A DNA stretch of 64,000 nt from Thiocapsa roseopersicina (GTDB taxonomy: Bacteria > Pseudomonadota > Gammaproteobacteria > Chromatiales > Chromatiaceae), in contig NZ_FNNZ01000004.1 of NCBI RefSeq assembly GCF_900106925.1, positions 1 through 64,000 on the forward strand, read 5' to 3'. Position 1 is the first letter of the stretch. Each line of letters opens with the position of its first letter. The position numbers and the translations under genes are program-made. The notes under the pieces were generated by a model that did not search any database, was not told the origin of the DNA, and worked only from the letters and a program-made list of their open reading frames with translations. This document shows, piece after piece, positions 1 to 8,261 of this stretch.

Positions 1-73
1 GCCCACACCCCGGCCGCGCGAGACCGGGGGAGCGCTTCGCCGACCCCTATCACGCAACTTGATCGCGAAACCA

Positions 74-682
74 TCAAAATCGCTGACCGCACTCAGCCAG
101 GAAGGCCGTCGCGGCCCAATAAGGGTTGAAGGAGAAATAATTGCTGCCGACGTTCAGCGCATCGTTTGCGTCGTAGGAGCCGGTCGGGAAGATCAACTGG
201 AATTCGACACGCTGCACGAACCTGGGTCCGTTGGGACCCATGATGGGATCCCACTGCAGATAGGGCCCGATCAAGAGGTCGCCCAGATTGCCGCCGTTCG
301 CGGAAATCGCGAAGTTGTCCTTGGGATCCAGATCGAAGCCGGCGTAGGGCAGCATCAGATTCATGCCCCACTTGCCGCCGAGCAGGAGGGGTTGGTCGGA
401 CTGATAAAGGACCTGAGTCAAACCGATGTTCGCCTCGACCTCGGCCTTCTCGAGTCCACGCGCGGTCGGCAGAAGTAGATCACCGCCGTTTGCGTTTTTG
501 AGGCGTCCGTTGCGATAAAACTGCACGTACTGCTGGGCGTACCACCCGGGGCCTGCCGGCGGCGCACCGTCGAGAAAACTGGTGAACCCGAGATTCACGG
601 CGGGCAGGTCGTACGCCTGTGTCAGCGACGACACTCCGAGACCAACCGCAGCCACCAACAGCCTTGAGCCCTTCTTCGTCAT
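74..682 (-). pseudogene. 3'-truncated SphA/MetA-pathway-type outer-membrane transporter-like gene
   Basis: The ATG at 682 starts a typical Sec signal peptide (MTKKGSRLLVAAVGLGVSSLTQA). The mature part resembles proteins annotated as transporters or phenol-degradation MetA-like proteins: a beta-rich outer-membrane family of about 300 residues, with patterns such as VNLGFTSFLDGAPPAGPGWY and the later stretch YFSFNPYWAATAFL. Only 202 codons remain. After ATAFL the similarity stops and the frame runs into a stop within a few residues, so the last third of the barrel is missing. The lost end lies next to the window edge, where positions 1-73 look unrelated. Insertion of a mobile element, a deletion or a frameshift could each explain this. 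Family assignment is by pattern only. The loss of the C-terminus is directly visible. Confidence 0.5.
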
Positions 683-852
683 CGTCGCGCCCCTGATTAT
701 TGAGTGTGGAGACGAGGCGCGACCCTCTTCGCGCCCTAAAAGCGCGTGAAGGATAAGGGAATGCGCTGGGCGTGACAAAGCGGTGACAACGCGGGGAAAG
801 CGAAGAGCTTCCGGGTGACGGCCTCCTGCCTCCTTCGCCGCTCACGCTGCCC

Positions 853-936
853 TAAACCGCGTCCAGAGCAAGATGCTCATTTTCGAGTGAGCTCAACGTT
901 TGGTGCATCCACAACCCTTAGCGGGGAGGCGGTTTA
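853..936. repeat. 85-bp-class inverted-repeat element, copy 1 (tandem pair A)
   Basis: The left end TAAACCGCGTCC is answered by GGCGGTTTA at the right end, giving an 84-bp unit with imperfect complementary arms. It forms a tandem pair with the copy at 959-1044, separated by a 22-bp AT-rich spacer. The pair lies between the start of the truncated transporter gene and the stop of the radical SAM gene. Confidence 0.75.
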
Positions 937-958
937 AGATGATATATTTTTAAACTCT

Positions 959-1044
959 TAAACCGCGCCGACTCCAGCGGTCGTCAAGCCTGCCCAGGGC
1001 CGATCCCATCCAAAAACATCGCACACCGCGCCGGGCGCGGTTTA
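959..1044. repeat. 85-bp-class inverted-repeat element, copy 2 (tandem pair A)
   Basis: The ends are TAAACCGCGCC and GGCGCGGTTTA. The right end read on the minus strand begins TAA, which is the stop codon of the radical SAM gene (1042-1044). The interior is about 85% identical to the reverse complement of the copy at 14625-14709, sharing for example the stretch around GATCCCATCCAAAAACATCG. This proves a dispersed sequence family and not chance palindromes. Confidence 0.85.
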
Positions 1045-2124
1045 ATCCTGCTCGAACAGATCGAGCTGACTCCCCGGGACCCGCGGCCGGCGAAAGCGGG
1101 ACGCGTCGAGATCCCATCCGCTGTCGTGTCGGTCCAAACCCAAGCGACGCGCGGCCAGACGAAAGCGCTGAGTAAGCAGCTCGGCGACCGGACCCTGCCC
1201 GGTCATGCGAGAGCCGAATTTCGGGTCGTTGAGATGTCCGCCTCGGCATTGTCGGATCAGGCTCAACACGTGCTCGGCCCGATCCGGGACATGCACTCGA
1301 AGCCATGCATCGAAAAGCTCCGCAACCTCGTGCGGTAGACGGATGAGAAGGCAGCCGGCACGGGAAGCACCCGCTGCGACGGCTCGCTTCAGGATGCGCT
1401 CGAGGTCGACATCCGTCAGACCCGGGATCAGCGGCGAGACGAGGACGCCGACGGGCACGCCGGCCAGCGCGAGCGTCCGCACCACATCCAAGCGCCGTTC
1501 CGGGGACGCCGCCCTCGGTTCGAGCCGACGCGCCAGGTGCGGATCGAGCGTCGTCACTGAGATTTGCACCGCGACGAGCCCGCGCTCGGCCATCCGGACC
1601 AGCAGATCCAGATCGCGCAGGACCAGGGCCGACTTGGTGGTGATGGCGACCGGGTGGCGACAATCATGCAGCACCTGAAGCACGGAGCGCGTCAGCCCGA
1701 GGCGTCGCTCGATCGGTTGATAGGGATCCGTGTTTGCCCCGAGCACCAGGGTTGCGGGGCAATAATTCCGGGCTCCCAGCTCTTGCTCCAATTGGCGCGC
1801 CGCATCCGGCTTCCAGAAGAGGCGGGTCTCGAAATCCAGCCCGGGCGATAGACCCAACCAGGCGTGTGTCGGACGCGCATAGCAATAGATACAGCCATGC
1901 TCGCAGCCGCGGAACGGATTTACCGAGCGATCAAAGGGGATGTCGGGCGACTGGTTGTAGCTGATGAGGGTGCGGCTCGTGTCCACCCCGAGCTGCGTGC
2001 GCAGGGGCGGGAGCTCATCGTCGACCGGCCAGCCGTCGTCTTCGGCCTCGCGTCGCTCGGCCGAATAGCGCGAGTCCGGGTTCAGGGTCGCGCCGCGTCC
2101 GGCGGGCTTGGTCGGTCCTGTCAT
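1042..2124 (-). CDS. PA0069-family radical SAM protein
   Basis: This is a 360-residue member of the PA0069/SplB-like radical SAM group. The cluster-binding Cys triad is Cys74-x3-Cys78-x2-Cys81 (CEHGCIYC), which should hold the [4Fe-4S] cluster that cleaves S-adenosylmethionine. A following GANTDPYQPIE stretch is typical of the family, which has no settled substrate. The start is ATG 2124, divergent from trmO with about 200 bp between them. The stop codon TAA is part of the inverted-repeat element at 959-1044. Family assignment is firm; substrate is unknown. Confidence 0.9.
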   Translation of the reverse strand: MTGPTKPAGRGATLNPDSRYSAERREAEDDGWPVDDELPPLRTQLGVDTSRTLISYNQSPDIPFDRSVNPFRGCEHGCIYCYARPTHAWLGLSPGLDFETRLFWKPDAARQLEQELGARNYCPATLVLGANTDPYQPIERRLGLTRSVLQVLHDCRHPVAITTKSALVLRDLDLLVRMAERGLVAVQISVTTLDPHLARRLEPRAASPERRLDVVRTLALAGVPVGVLVSPLIPGLTDVDLERILKRAVAAGASRAGCLLIRLPHEVAELFDAWLRVHVPDRAEHVLSLIRQCRGGHLNDPKFGSRMTGQGPVAELLTQRFRLAARRLGLDRHDSGWDLDASRFRRPRVPGSQLDLFEQD

Positions 2125-2330
2125 CTCGGGGGAAGCCGCCGGCCACCGGCTTCCAGCCGTCTGCCCTTCGAGATGCCGGTGTGCGCTTGTCTTGCCGGAG
2201 ATCGATCCCGGCGCAGCGCGGTCAGGCCCACGCCAAAGCGATCCCGCAAGTCACTGCCGGAGGCTGCTGGCGGGAGGCCAGCGGCATTCTCCGGCATAAT
2301 TGGCCCCATCCAAAGACAGCAGGCCAGCGC

Positions 2331-3077
2331 ATGTCCTTCACCTTCGCACCCATCGGCCACGTACGCTCCCCATACACCGACAAGTTCGGGATTCCGCGCC
2401 AGCCCGGGTTGGTGACCGCCGCCGAGGCGCATATCGAGCTTCTGCCCAAGTTTGCCCGAGAAGAGGCATTCAAGGGACTCGAGGGTTTCTCGCACGTCTG
2501 GATCCTCTTCGTCTTTCACGAGGACTGTCTGACTGCAGGATGGAGCCCGACGGTGCGACCGCCGCGTCTCGGCGGGCGCGAGAGTGTCGGTGTCTTCGCG
2601 AGCCGCGCGCCCTATCGTCCGAACCCCATCGGGATCTCCGCGGTCGAGCAGCTTGGACTCATCAGGGATGCGCACGGACTCGCACTCAAGGTTCGGGGCG
2701 TCGATCTCTTGGATGGCACCCCGGTCCTGGACATCAAACCCTATGTGCCGTACGCGGACAACATCCCCGGGGCGCACAGCGGCTTTGCCGCGGAGCCCGA
2801 GAGCGTCGCCGCCGATGTCGCCTTCTCCGTGGAGTCATTGCAAGGCATCGCCGACGCAGATCCGACCGGAACGCGCCGACTGCGAGAGCTGATCGAGCAG
2901 GTCCTCACCCAAGATCCGCGCCCGGGTTACATGGATCGCTATCCCCAGCGCCGGGAGTTCGGCCTCCGGCTTTACGATCTGAACATCCGTTGGAGGATCG
3001 ACGGCAACACCATGCACGTACTCACCATCGAGCCGCTTGTCGACACCTCCGCCCTCGGTCGGATCAGAGAAGCCTAA
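2331..3077 (+). CDS. trmO: tRNA (N6-threonylcarbamoyladenosine(37)-N6)-methyltransferase
   Basis: TrmO (TsaA/YaeB family) methylates N6 of t6A at position 37 of ANN-decoding tRNAs using S-adenosylmethionine, refining decoding. The 248-residue product starts at ATG 2331 with MSFTFAPIGHVRSPYTDKFG and carries the family hallmarks GIPRQPGL (as FGIPRQPGL), a WILFVFH-type core strand and RPNPIG near residue 100. The C-terminal half matches the extra domain of proteobacterial TrmO, including DPRPGYMDRYPQRREFG. Length fits E. coli TrmO (about 235). It appears monocistronic. Upstream in-frame codons lack a good ribosome site, so the ATG before SFTFAPIG was chosen. Confidence 0.93.
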   Translation: MSFTFAPIGHVRSPYTDKFGIPRQPGLVTAAEAHIELLPKFAREEAFKGLEGFSHVWILFVFHEDCLTAGWSPTVRPPRLGGRESVGVFASRAPYRPNPIGISAVEQLGLIRDAHGLALKVRGVDLLDGTPVLDIKPYVPYADNIPGAHSGFAAEPESVAADVAFSVESLQGIADADPTGTRRLRELIEQVLTQDPRPGYMDRYPQRREFGLRLYDLNIRWRIDGNTMHVLTIEPLVDTSALGRIREA

Positions 3078-3125
3078 CCCGAGAAGCGCGCCGGCGCGCC
3101 TGATCCGCCACATTCTCCGGTTAGA

Positions 3126-3920
3126 TCAGACCCTGCGTTGACGCAACGCTTCGTAGAGACAAACACCCGCAGCGACGGACACATTAAGGCTCTCGACCGT
3201 CCCGCACATCGGTAGACGGACCAGACGGTCGCAGTGTTCGCGTGTGAGACGGCGCAGGCCAGTGCCTTCACTGCCCATGACCAGGCCGAGAGGCCCGGTG
3301 AGGTCGGCGGCATAGAGCTCGGTGTCGGCATCGCCGCTGGTCCCGGTGAGCCAGACTCCTCGCTCCTTGAGGTACCCCATGGTCCGGGCCAGATTGGTGA
3401 CCTGGACATAGGGCAGCGTCTCGGCGGCGCCGCTGGCGACCTTGCAGACGACCGGAGTGAGACCGACGGCGTTGTCCTTCGGTGCGATGACCGCGTGAAC
3501 GCCGGCGCCTTCAGCGGTGCGCAGACAGGCGCCGAGATTGTGTGGATCCTGAACCTCGTCGAGCAGCAGCAGGAAGGGCGGACCTTCGATGCGCTCCAGG
3601 AGCAGATCGAGATCCTGCTCGGAGCGTGCCGAGGGGACCCGCACCCAGGCCAAGGCGCCCTGATGATTTGTCCCCTCCGCGGCGCGCTCTAGCTCGTCGC
3701 GCTCGACCTGGCGGACCTTCACGCCCGCTTGGCTCGCCAGATCGGCCAGCTCGGACAAGCGACGGTCGCGACGACTGCGGTCGAGCCAAAGCTCACCGAC
3801 CCCTTCGCTCCCGAACTTGATCGCGGCTCGCGCGCTGTGGATACCGCCGACCGGGTGCAGCCCCGCCGTGGGGTGCCGCACCTCGTCACGGCTCACGACA
3901 GGGCGTCGCGATGCCTTCAT
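3126..3920 (-). CDS. rlmB: 23S rRNA (guanosine(2251)-2'-O)-methyltransferase RlmB
   Basis: This SpoU/TrmH-family 2'-O-methyltransferase modifies G2251 in the peptidyl-transferase P loop. The 264-residue product has an N-terminal substrate-binding domain (VGGIHSARAAI) and a C-terminal SPOUT knot with the three motifs: DEVQDPHNLGACLRTAEGAG, LVMGSEGTGL and MCGTVESLNVSVAAGVCLYE. ATG 3920 lies 2 nt after the rnr stop, so the two genes form a translationally linked rnr-rlmB unit, the arrangement found in many gammaproteobacteria. An open frame continues further upstream inside rnr but has no RlmB similarity. Confidence 0.95.
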   Translation of the reverse strand: MKASRRPVVSRDEVRHPTAGLHPVGGIHSARAAIKFGSEGVGELWLDRSRRDRRLSELADLASQAGVKVRQVERDELERAAEGTNHQGALAWVRVPSARSEQDLDLLLERIEGPPFLLLLDEVQDPHNLGACLRTAEGAGVHAVIAPKDNAVGLTPVVCKVASGAAETLPYVQVTNLARTMGYLKERGVWLTGTSGDADTELYAADLTGPLGLVMGSEGTGLRRLTREHCDRLVRLPMCGTVESLNVSVAAGVCLYEALRQRRV

Positions 3921-3922
3921 GG

Positions 3923-6355
3923 TCAGGAGGTCGGCGCCGTGCCGGTCGGCTTGCGCTTGCGTCGGTTGCGCGAGCGCGGTTTCTTGGCACCCTCGGCGGG
4001 CTTGTCTGCCTGGGCCTGTGCCCGCGGTGCCGGTGCCTGCCCCGCAGCTGTGGCCTGATCCGACGCCTGCCCGGTCGGCTTGGCCTTCTGCTTTGGCTTG
4101 GACGTGCGCGGACCCGGGCCGCCTTGACCGCCCTTCCCGCCTTGTCCGCCCTTGCCGGCCTTCCCGCTCGGCTCGGCGAGCACGAAGTCGATCTTGCGAT
4201 CGTCGAGATTCACGGCCGCAACCTGCACCCGCAGCGGATCGCCGAGACGGTAGACGGTGCCGGTGCGCTCGCCGTGCAGACGATGACCGATGGGGTCGAA
4301 ATGGTAGAAGTCGTTGTCGAGCGCGGTGATGTGCACCAAGCCGTCGACATGGACCTCGTCGAGCTCGACGAAGATGCCGAACGAGTTGACGCTGGTGATG
4401 ATGCCGTCGAATTTCTCGCCGAGCTTGCCCTGCATGAACTCGCACTTGAGCCAGTCGTCGGCGTCGCGGGTCGCCTCGTCGGCGCGCCGCTCGGTGCCCG
4501 AGCAGTATTCGCCGATCTGCTGAAGCTCCATCTTGGAGTAGTCCAGATCGGCAGCGGTGCCGCCGCGCAGGATGTGCTTGATGATCCGATGGACGACCAG
4601 ATCCGGATAGCGCCGGATGGGCGATGTGAAATGGGTGTAGGCCTCGTAGGCCAGACCGAAATGGCCGACATTGTCCGAGCTGTACATCGCCTGCTGCATG
4701 GAGCGCAGCAAGACGGTCTGGATCAAGCCCCGATCCGGGCGCTCCTTGACCATCTCGAGCAGCGCGGCATAGTCCTTGGCGGTCGGTTTCTCGCCGCCCG
4801 GGAGCTTGAGCGCGAGCTGCCCCAGAAACTCGCGCAGGTCGCTCAGCTTCTCGGCGTTCGGCAGGTCATGGATGCGGTAGAGCGCAGGCATCTTCTTGCG
4901 CTCGAAGAGACGCGCCGCGGCCACGTTCGCCGCCAGCATGCATTCCTCGATGATCTTGTGCGCCTCGTTGCGCACCAGCGGAACCACGGCGGCGATGCGC
5001 CCCTGCTCGTTGAAGACGAACTTGGTCTCGACGGTGTCGAAGTCGATGGCACCGCGCTCGGCGCGCGCCTGGTGCAGGGTCTGGTAGAGGGCGTAAAGCT
5101 CGTGCAGGTGCGGCAGCAGGTCCGCGTGCTTCTCGCACAGATCGGCATCGCCGTCGATGATCATGGCGGCGACCTGATCGTAGGTCAGCCGCGCATGCGA
5201 GCGCATGACGCCCTCGAAGAAGCGGGTCCGCGTGACCTTGCCCTCGGCGTTGATGTAGAGCTCGGCGGTCATGCAGAGCCGATCGACGTGCGGGTTGAGC
5301 GAGCAGAGCCCGTTGGAGAGCACCTCCGGCAGCATCGGAACGACCCGGTCCGGGAAGTAGACCGAGTTGCCGCGCGAATAGCCCTCGGTATCCAGCGCCG
5401 TACCCGGCACCACATAGCTCGACACATCGGCGATGCTGACCAGCAGCTTCCAGCCCTTGGGCTTGCGCTCGCAATAGACGGCATCGTCGAAGTCGCGTGC
5501 ATCGGCCCCGTCGATCGTGACCAGGGGGAGCTTGCGCAGGTCGGTCCTGCCCTCCTTCGCCGCCTCCGGAACCTCGCTGCCGAGCCCGGCGATCTCTGCC
5601 TCGACCGCCTCCGGCCACTCGATCGGCAGATCGTGGGCACGGATCGCGATGTCCGTCTCCATCCCGGGCGCCATGTGGTCGCCGAGGACCTCCAAGATCC
5701 GGCCGATCGGCTGGGTGCGCTGGGTCGGTTGATCCGTGATCTCGGCGACGACGATCTGGCCCTGCTCGGCGCCCGCGATCCGGTCGCTCGGGATGATGAT
5801 GTCGTGGGTCAGTCGCTTGTTGTCCGGCGCGACGAAGCCGACGCCGCTCTCTTTGTAGAGCCGCCCGACGACGGTCCGGGTCTTACGCTCCAGGATCTCG
5901 ACGACCGCACCCTCGAGCCGACCCCGTCGATCGCGTCCCGCGACACGCACGACGACACGATCGCCGTGAAACAGCGCGCGCATTTCTTTGGGGTAGAGGT
6001 AGAGGTCGTCGCCACCCTCGTCCGGGCGCACGAAGCCGAAACCGTCCGCATGTCCGATGACACGACCGGCGATCAGATCGCGCCGGTTGACCAGGCAGAA
6101 GGCCTGGTTGCGATTCCGCACCAGCTGACCGTCGCGCACCATGGCACCGAGTCGGCGCTCCAGGGCGATCAGATCCTGCTCGTCGGTGAGGTTGAGCTCG
6201 CGAGCGACCTCGTCGGCACCGGCCGGTGCACCGAGGTTGGTGAGTGTTTCGAGGATGAATTCGCGACTGGGGATAGGGTTGGCGTACTTTTTCGCCTCGC
6301 GCTGGCGATGGGGATCCGCTTCTTTGGCGGCTGTCGGATTTCGGCGTCTTGTCAC
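3923..6355 (-). CDS. rnr: ribonuclease R (RNB-family 3'-5' exoribonuclease)
   Basis: RNase R degrades structured RNA and acts in mRNA and rRNA turnover. The roughly 810-residue protein shows, in order, an N-terminal helix-turn-helix region (NPIPSREFILETLTNLG), cold-shock RNA-binding domains (GFGFVRPDEGGDDLYL), the RNB catalytic domain with acidic residues in DARDFDDAVYCE and the HFTSPIRRYPDLVVHR motif, an S1 domain (FDGIITSVNSFGIFVELDEV), and a basic Lys/Arg/Gly-rich tail. The likely start is GTG 6355 (VTRRRNPTAAKE); the open frame continues upstream but would run into the tRNA-Leu gene. It is followed directly by rlmB. Confidence 0.95.
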   Translation of the reverse strand: MTRRRNPTAAKEADPHRQREAKKYANPIPSREFILETLTNLGAPAGADEVARELNLTDEQDLIALERRLGAMVRDGQLVRNRNQAFCLVNRRDLIAGRVIGHADGFGFVRPDEGGDDLYLYPKEMRALFHGDRVVVRVAGRDRRGRLEGAVVEILERKTRTVVGRLYKESGVGFVAPDNKRLTHDIIIPSDRIAGAEQGQIVVAEITDQPTQRTQPIGRILEVLGDHMAPGMETDIAIRAHDLPIEWPEAVEAEIAGLGSEVPEAAKEGRTDLRKLPLVTIDGADARDFDDAVYCERKPKGWKLLVSIADVSSYVVPGTALDTEGYSRGNSVYFPDRVVPMLPEVLSNGLCSLNPHVDRLCMTAELYINAEGKVTRTRFFEGVMRSHARLTYDQVAAMIIDGDADLCEKHADLLPHLHELYALYQTLHQARAERGAIDFDTVETKFVFNEQGRIAAVVPLVRNEAHKIIEECMLAANVAAARLFERKKMPALYRIHDLPNAEKLSDLREFLGQLALKLPGGEKPTAKDYAALLEMVKERPDRGLIQTVLLRSMQQAMYSSDNVGHFGLAYEAYTHFTSPIRRYPDLVVHRIIKHILRGGTAADLDYSKMELQQIGEYCSGTERRADEATRDADDWLKCEFMQGKLGEKFDGIITSVNSFGIFVELDEVHVDGLVHITALDNDFYHFDPIGHRLHGERTGTVYRLGDPLRVQVAAVNLDDRKIDFVLAEPSGKAGKGGQGGKGGQGGPGPRTSKPKQKAKPTGQASDQATAAGQAPAPRAQAQADKPAEGAKKPRSRNRRKRKPTGTAPTS

Positions 6356-6472
6356 TTGGGCTCGTTCTTGTCCGGAAAAGGTTAGTGTAGCCTTGACACC
6401 CTTCGGTTGTCTCACTAATATTCGCGCCTTGCCACGGGGACGGACTTCTTCAAGACATCCCCGGAACCTCAT

Positions 6473-6559
6473 GCCGAGGTGGCGGAACTGGTAGACGCGC
6501 ATGGTTCAGGTCCATGTGGGCGAAAGCTCGTGGAGGTTCGAGTCCTCTCCTCGGCACCA
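6473..6559 (+). tRNA. tRNA-Leu (anticodon CAG)
   Basis: The acceptor arm GCCGAGG (6473-6479) pairs with CCTCGGC (6549-6555), followed by discriminator A and an encoded CCA (6557-6559). The anticodon arm is CATGG-TTCAGGT-CCATG, which places CAG at the anticodon. A class II variable arm (GGGCGAAAGCTC region) and a T-loop GGTTCGAGTCC are present. The 87-nt length fits a leucine tRNA reading CUG, the most used Leu codon in this GC-rich DNA. It lies divergent from rnr. Confidence 0.96.
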
Positions 6560-6707
6560 TTTCATCTCGAATTTCGAATCAGGCTCACCCCGAATGACGG
6601 GAGCCAGAGCCAGAGCCAGCACCCGCATCTGAATCGATCGCCGCAAAGTCGGCGCTCTGCCTTCCGCATTCCCCGGACGCGGCGGCGAGACACCCTGGTG
6701 TTTTCGG

Positions 6708-7019
6708 ATGACCGAGTTCCTCTCCTTCGACACCATGATCAGCCGCCATGCGCTGCTGGTGTTCTACTATCTGGGCGCCGTCGTCATGCCCCTCGCAGCC
6801 TGGCTCATGGCTTTGTTCTTGATGCGCCGCTTCGAGCCGGTGGGCGACGCATATCGAGCCGGGATGGGGCTTGTAACCGCGACGGTGCGGCTGCGTTGGC
6901 GCGTGCTCGGAATCCTGCTGTTCGTCGCTGCGTTCCTCTTCATGGAGCTGATGTGGCGCATCATGTTCGAGTATCTGATCGCCTTTATGCAGATGCGAGA
7001 CGCCTTGGTCCGACATTGA
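6708..7019 (+). CDS. DUF4282-type small membrane protein
   Basis: This 103-residue protein opens with MTEFLSFDTMISRHALLVFYY and has two hydrophobic segments, near residues 15-38 and 68-92. This matches the DUF4282 layout (a short cytosolic F/D-rich start followed by two helices), a family without a known biochemical role. It sits alone between tRNA-Leu and the convergent mtnC gene. The assignment is by pattern; the coding status is supported by the hydrophobic arrangement and a good upstream frame break. Confidence 0.7.
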   Translation: MTEFLSFDTMISRHALLVFYYLGAVVMPLAAWLMALFLMRRFEPVGDAYRAGMGLVTATVRLRWRVLGILLFVAAFLFMELMWRIMFEYLIAFMQMRDALVRH

Positions 7020-7028
7020 GGCCGCCGC

Positions 7029-7712
7029 TCAATCCTCGATCGGCCGAACCCCATCGAAATCATCGACGACCGGATGCTCTCCGAAGGGACCGGTCACGCC
7101 TTCGCGGCGCAAGGCGATCGTCTCCATCCCGGCATCCTGCGCGGCATCGAGCTCTTCTCGAATGTCCGACAGGAAGAGAATCTCTCCGGGCGGCAGACCG
7201 ATCTCCGCGGCGATGGCGCGGTAGGATTCGGGTTCGCGCTTCCCGCCGATGCGCGTATCGAAGAAGCCGGCGAAAACCGGTGTGAGGTCGCCGTAGTCGG
7301 TGTGCCCGAACAGCAGCTTCTGGGCATGCACCGAGCCCGAGGAATAGACATAGAGCCTCAGACCGGCGCCGTGCCAGTCGCGCAGGCGGCGGGCGGCATC
7401 CTCGTAGATGTGGCCTCGGAAGGCGCCTCGGGCGTAACCCTCCTCCCAGATGAGACCTTGCAATGCCTTGAGCGGCGTGATCTTGCGGTCGGTGGCGATC
7501 CAGTCGAGCATCGCGGCGATCAACGCGTCCTCGTCGCCTGCCCCGTCCGCGACGGCGCGTGCATCCTCGAGCAGCTGCGCCACCTGCGGATCGTCGCGAT
7601 GCGCCCGCACGAAGTCGGGAAGACGTTCCGCGGCGTAGGGAAAGAGCACGTCCTTTACGAACGAGAGGCTCGAGGTGGTGCCCTCGATGTCGGTGAGGAT
7701 CGCCTTGATCAT
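7029..7712 (-). CDS. mtnC: enolase-phosphatase E1 (methionine salvage)
   Basis: MtnC is a HAD-superfamily bifunctional enzyme that enolises 2,3-diketo-5-methylthiopentyl-1-phosphate and removes its phosphate, yielding acireductone. The 227-residue protein has the HAD motif I as DIEGTTSS near residues 8-15 (the conserved MtnC form), YVYSSGSV as motif II, and GKREPESY and FLSDIREELDAA as motifs III/IV. It follows mtnD by 9 nt on the same strand. Together mtnB-mtnD-mtnC encode three consecutive late steps of the methylthioadenosine salvage pathway; mtnA and mtnP are not in the window. Confidence 0.95.
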   Translation of the reverse strand: MIKAILTDIEGTTSSLSFVKDVLFPYAAERLPDFVRAHRDDPQVAQLLEDARAVADGAGDEDALIAAMLDWIATDRKITPLKALQGLIWEEGYARGAFRGHIYEDAARRLRDWHGAGLRLYVYSSGSVHAQKLLFGHTDYGDLTPVFAGFFDTRIGGKREPESYRAIAAEIGLPPGEILFLSDIREELDAAQDAGMETIALRREGVTGPFGEHPVVDDFDGVRPIED

Positions 7713-7721
7713 GGGGACTGA

Positions 7722-8261
7722 TTACTCGAAGCGGGGAAAGCGCGACGCGATGTCGCTGCCGGTGAAGTTGGCGACCCAGCCCTCGGGATTGGTGAAGAGG
7801 CGGATCGCGGTGAAATGCGGGCGCGGACCCATGTCGAACCAGTGAGTCGTGCCGTCGGGAACGCTGATGAGATCGCCCTGCTCGCAGATCACGGCGTAGA
7901 CCCGGCCGTTGGTGTGCAGATAGAACAGACCGCTGCCCTCGACGAAGAAGCGCACCTCGAACTCGGTATGGGTGTGCTCGTTCAGGAACTTGGCGCGCAG
8001 GGCCTCGCGGTCGGGGTGGTCCGGCGTCATGCGCAGGACATCCACGGCGCCGAAGCCATAGTCGGCCATGAGACGGTCGATGTCGCTGCGATAGGCGGCG
8101 ATGACGTCGTCGGGCGTCGCATCCTGCGCCAGGAGGCGGTCCGCCTGCCAGCGCTCGAAATTGACGCCGAGGGCGCCCAGCTCGCGCCGGATGTCGGCGA
8201 AGTCATGGAAGACCGCCTCGGGGACGGGCCCGTCTTCTGTGTGAACGCGCAGCTCGCTCAT
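7722..8261 (-). CDS. mtnD: acireductone dioxygenase
   Basis: MtnD is a cupin metalloenzyme that oxidises acireductone. With Fe(II) it gives the methionine precursor 2-oxo-4-methylthiobutanoate and formate; with Ni(II) it gives an off-pathway product. The 179-residue protein shows the cupin metal site EHTHTEFEVRFFVEGSG (two His and a Glu), with the fourth His in DGTTHWFDMG. ATG 8261 overlaps the mtnB stop in an ATGA arrangement, indicating translational coupling. A longer upstream frame exists but lies inside mtnB. Confidence 0.95.
   Translation of the reverse strand: MSELRVHTEDGPVPEAVFHDFADIRRELGALGVNFERWQADRLLAQDATPDDVIAAYRSDIDRLMADYGFGAVDVLRMTPDHPDREALRAKFLNEHTHTEFEVRFFVEGSGLFYLHTNGRVYAVICEQGDLISVPDGTTHWFDMGPRPHFTAIRLFTNPEGWVANFTGSDIASRFPRFE

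Noticed and set aside
3911-6385. 824-codon open frame on the plus strand opposite rnr
   Set aside because: It is antisense to an unmistakable RNase R gene; the frame stays open because of GC-rich codon bias, and its translation has no recognisable domain.
6479-7285. 268-codon plus-strand open frame starting inside tRNA-Leu
   Set aside because: It overlaps a certain tRNA gene and the DUF4282 gene in another frame, and its translation is Arg/Ser-rich without homology.
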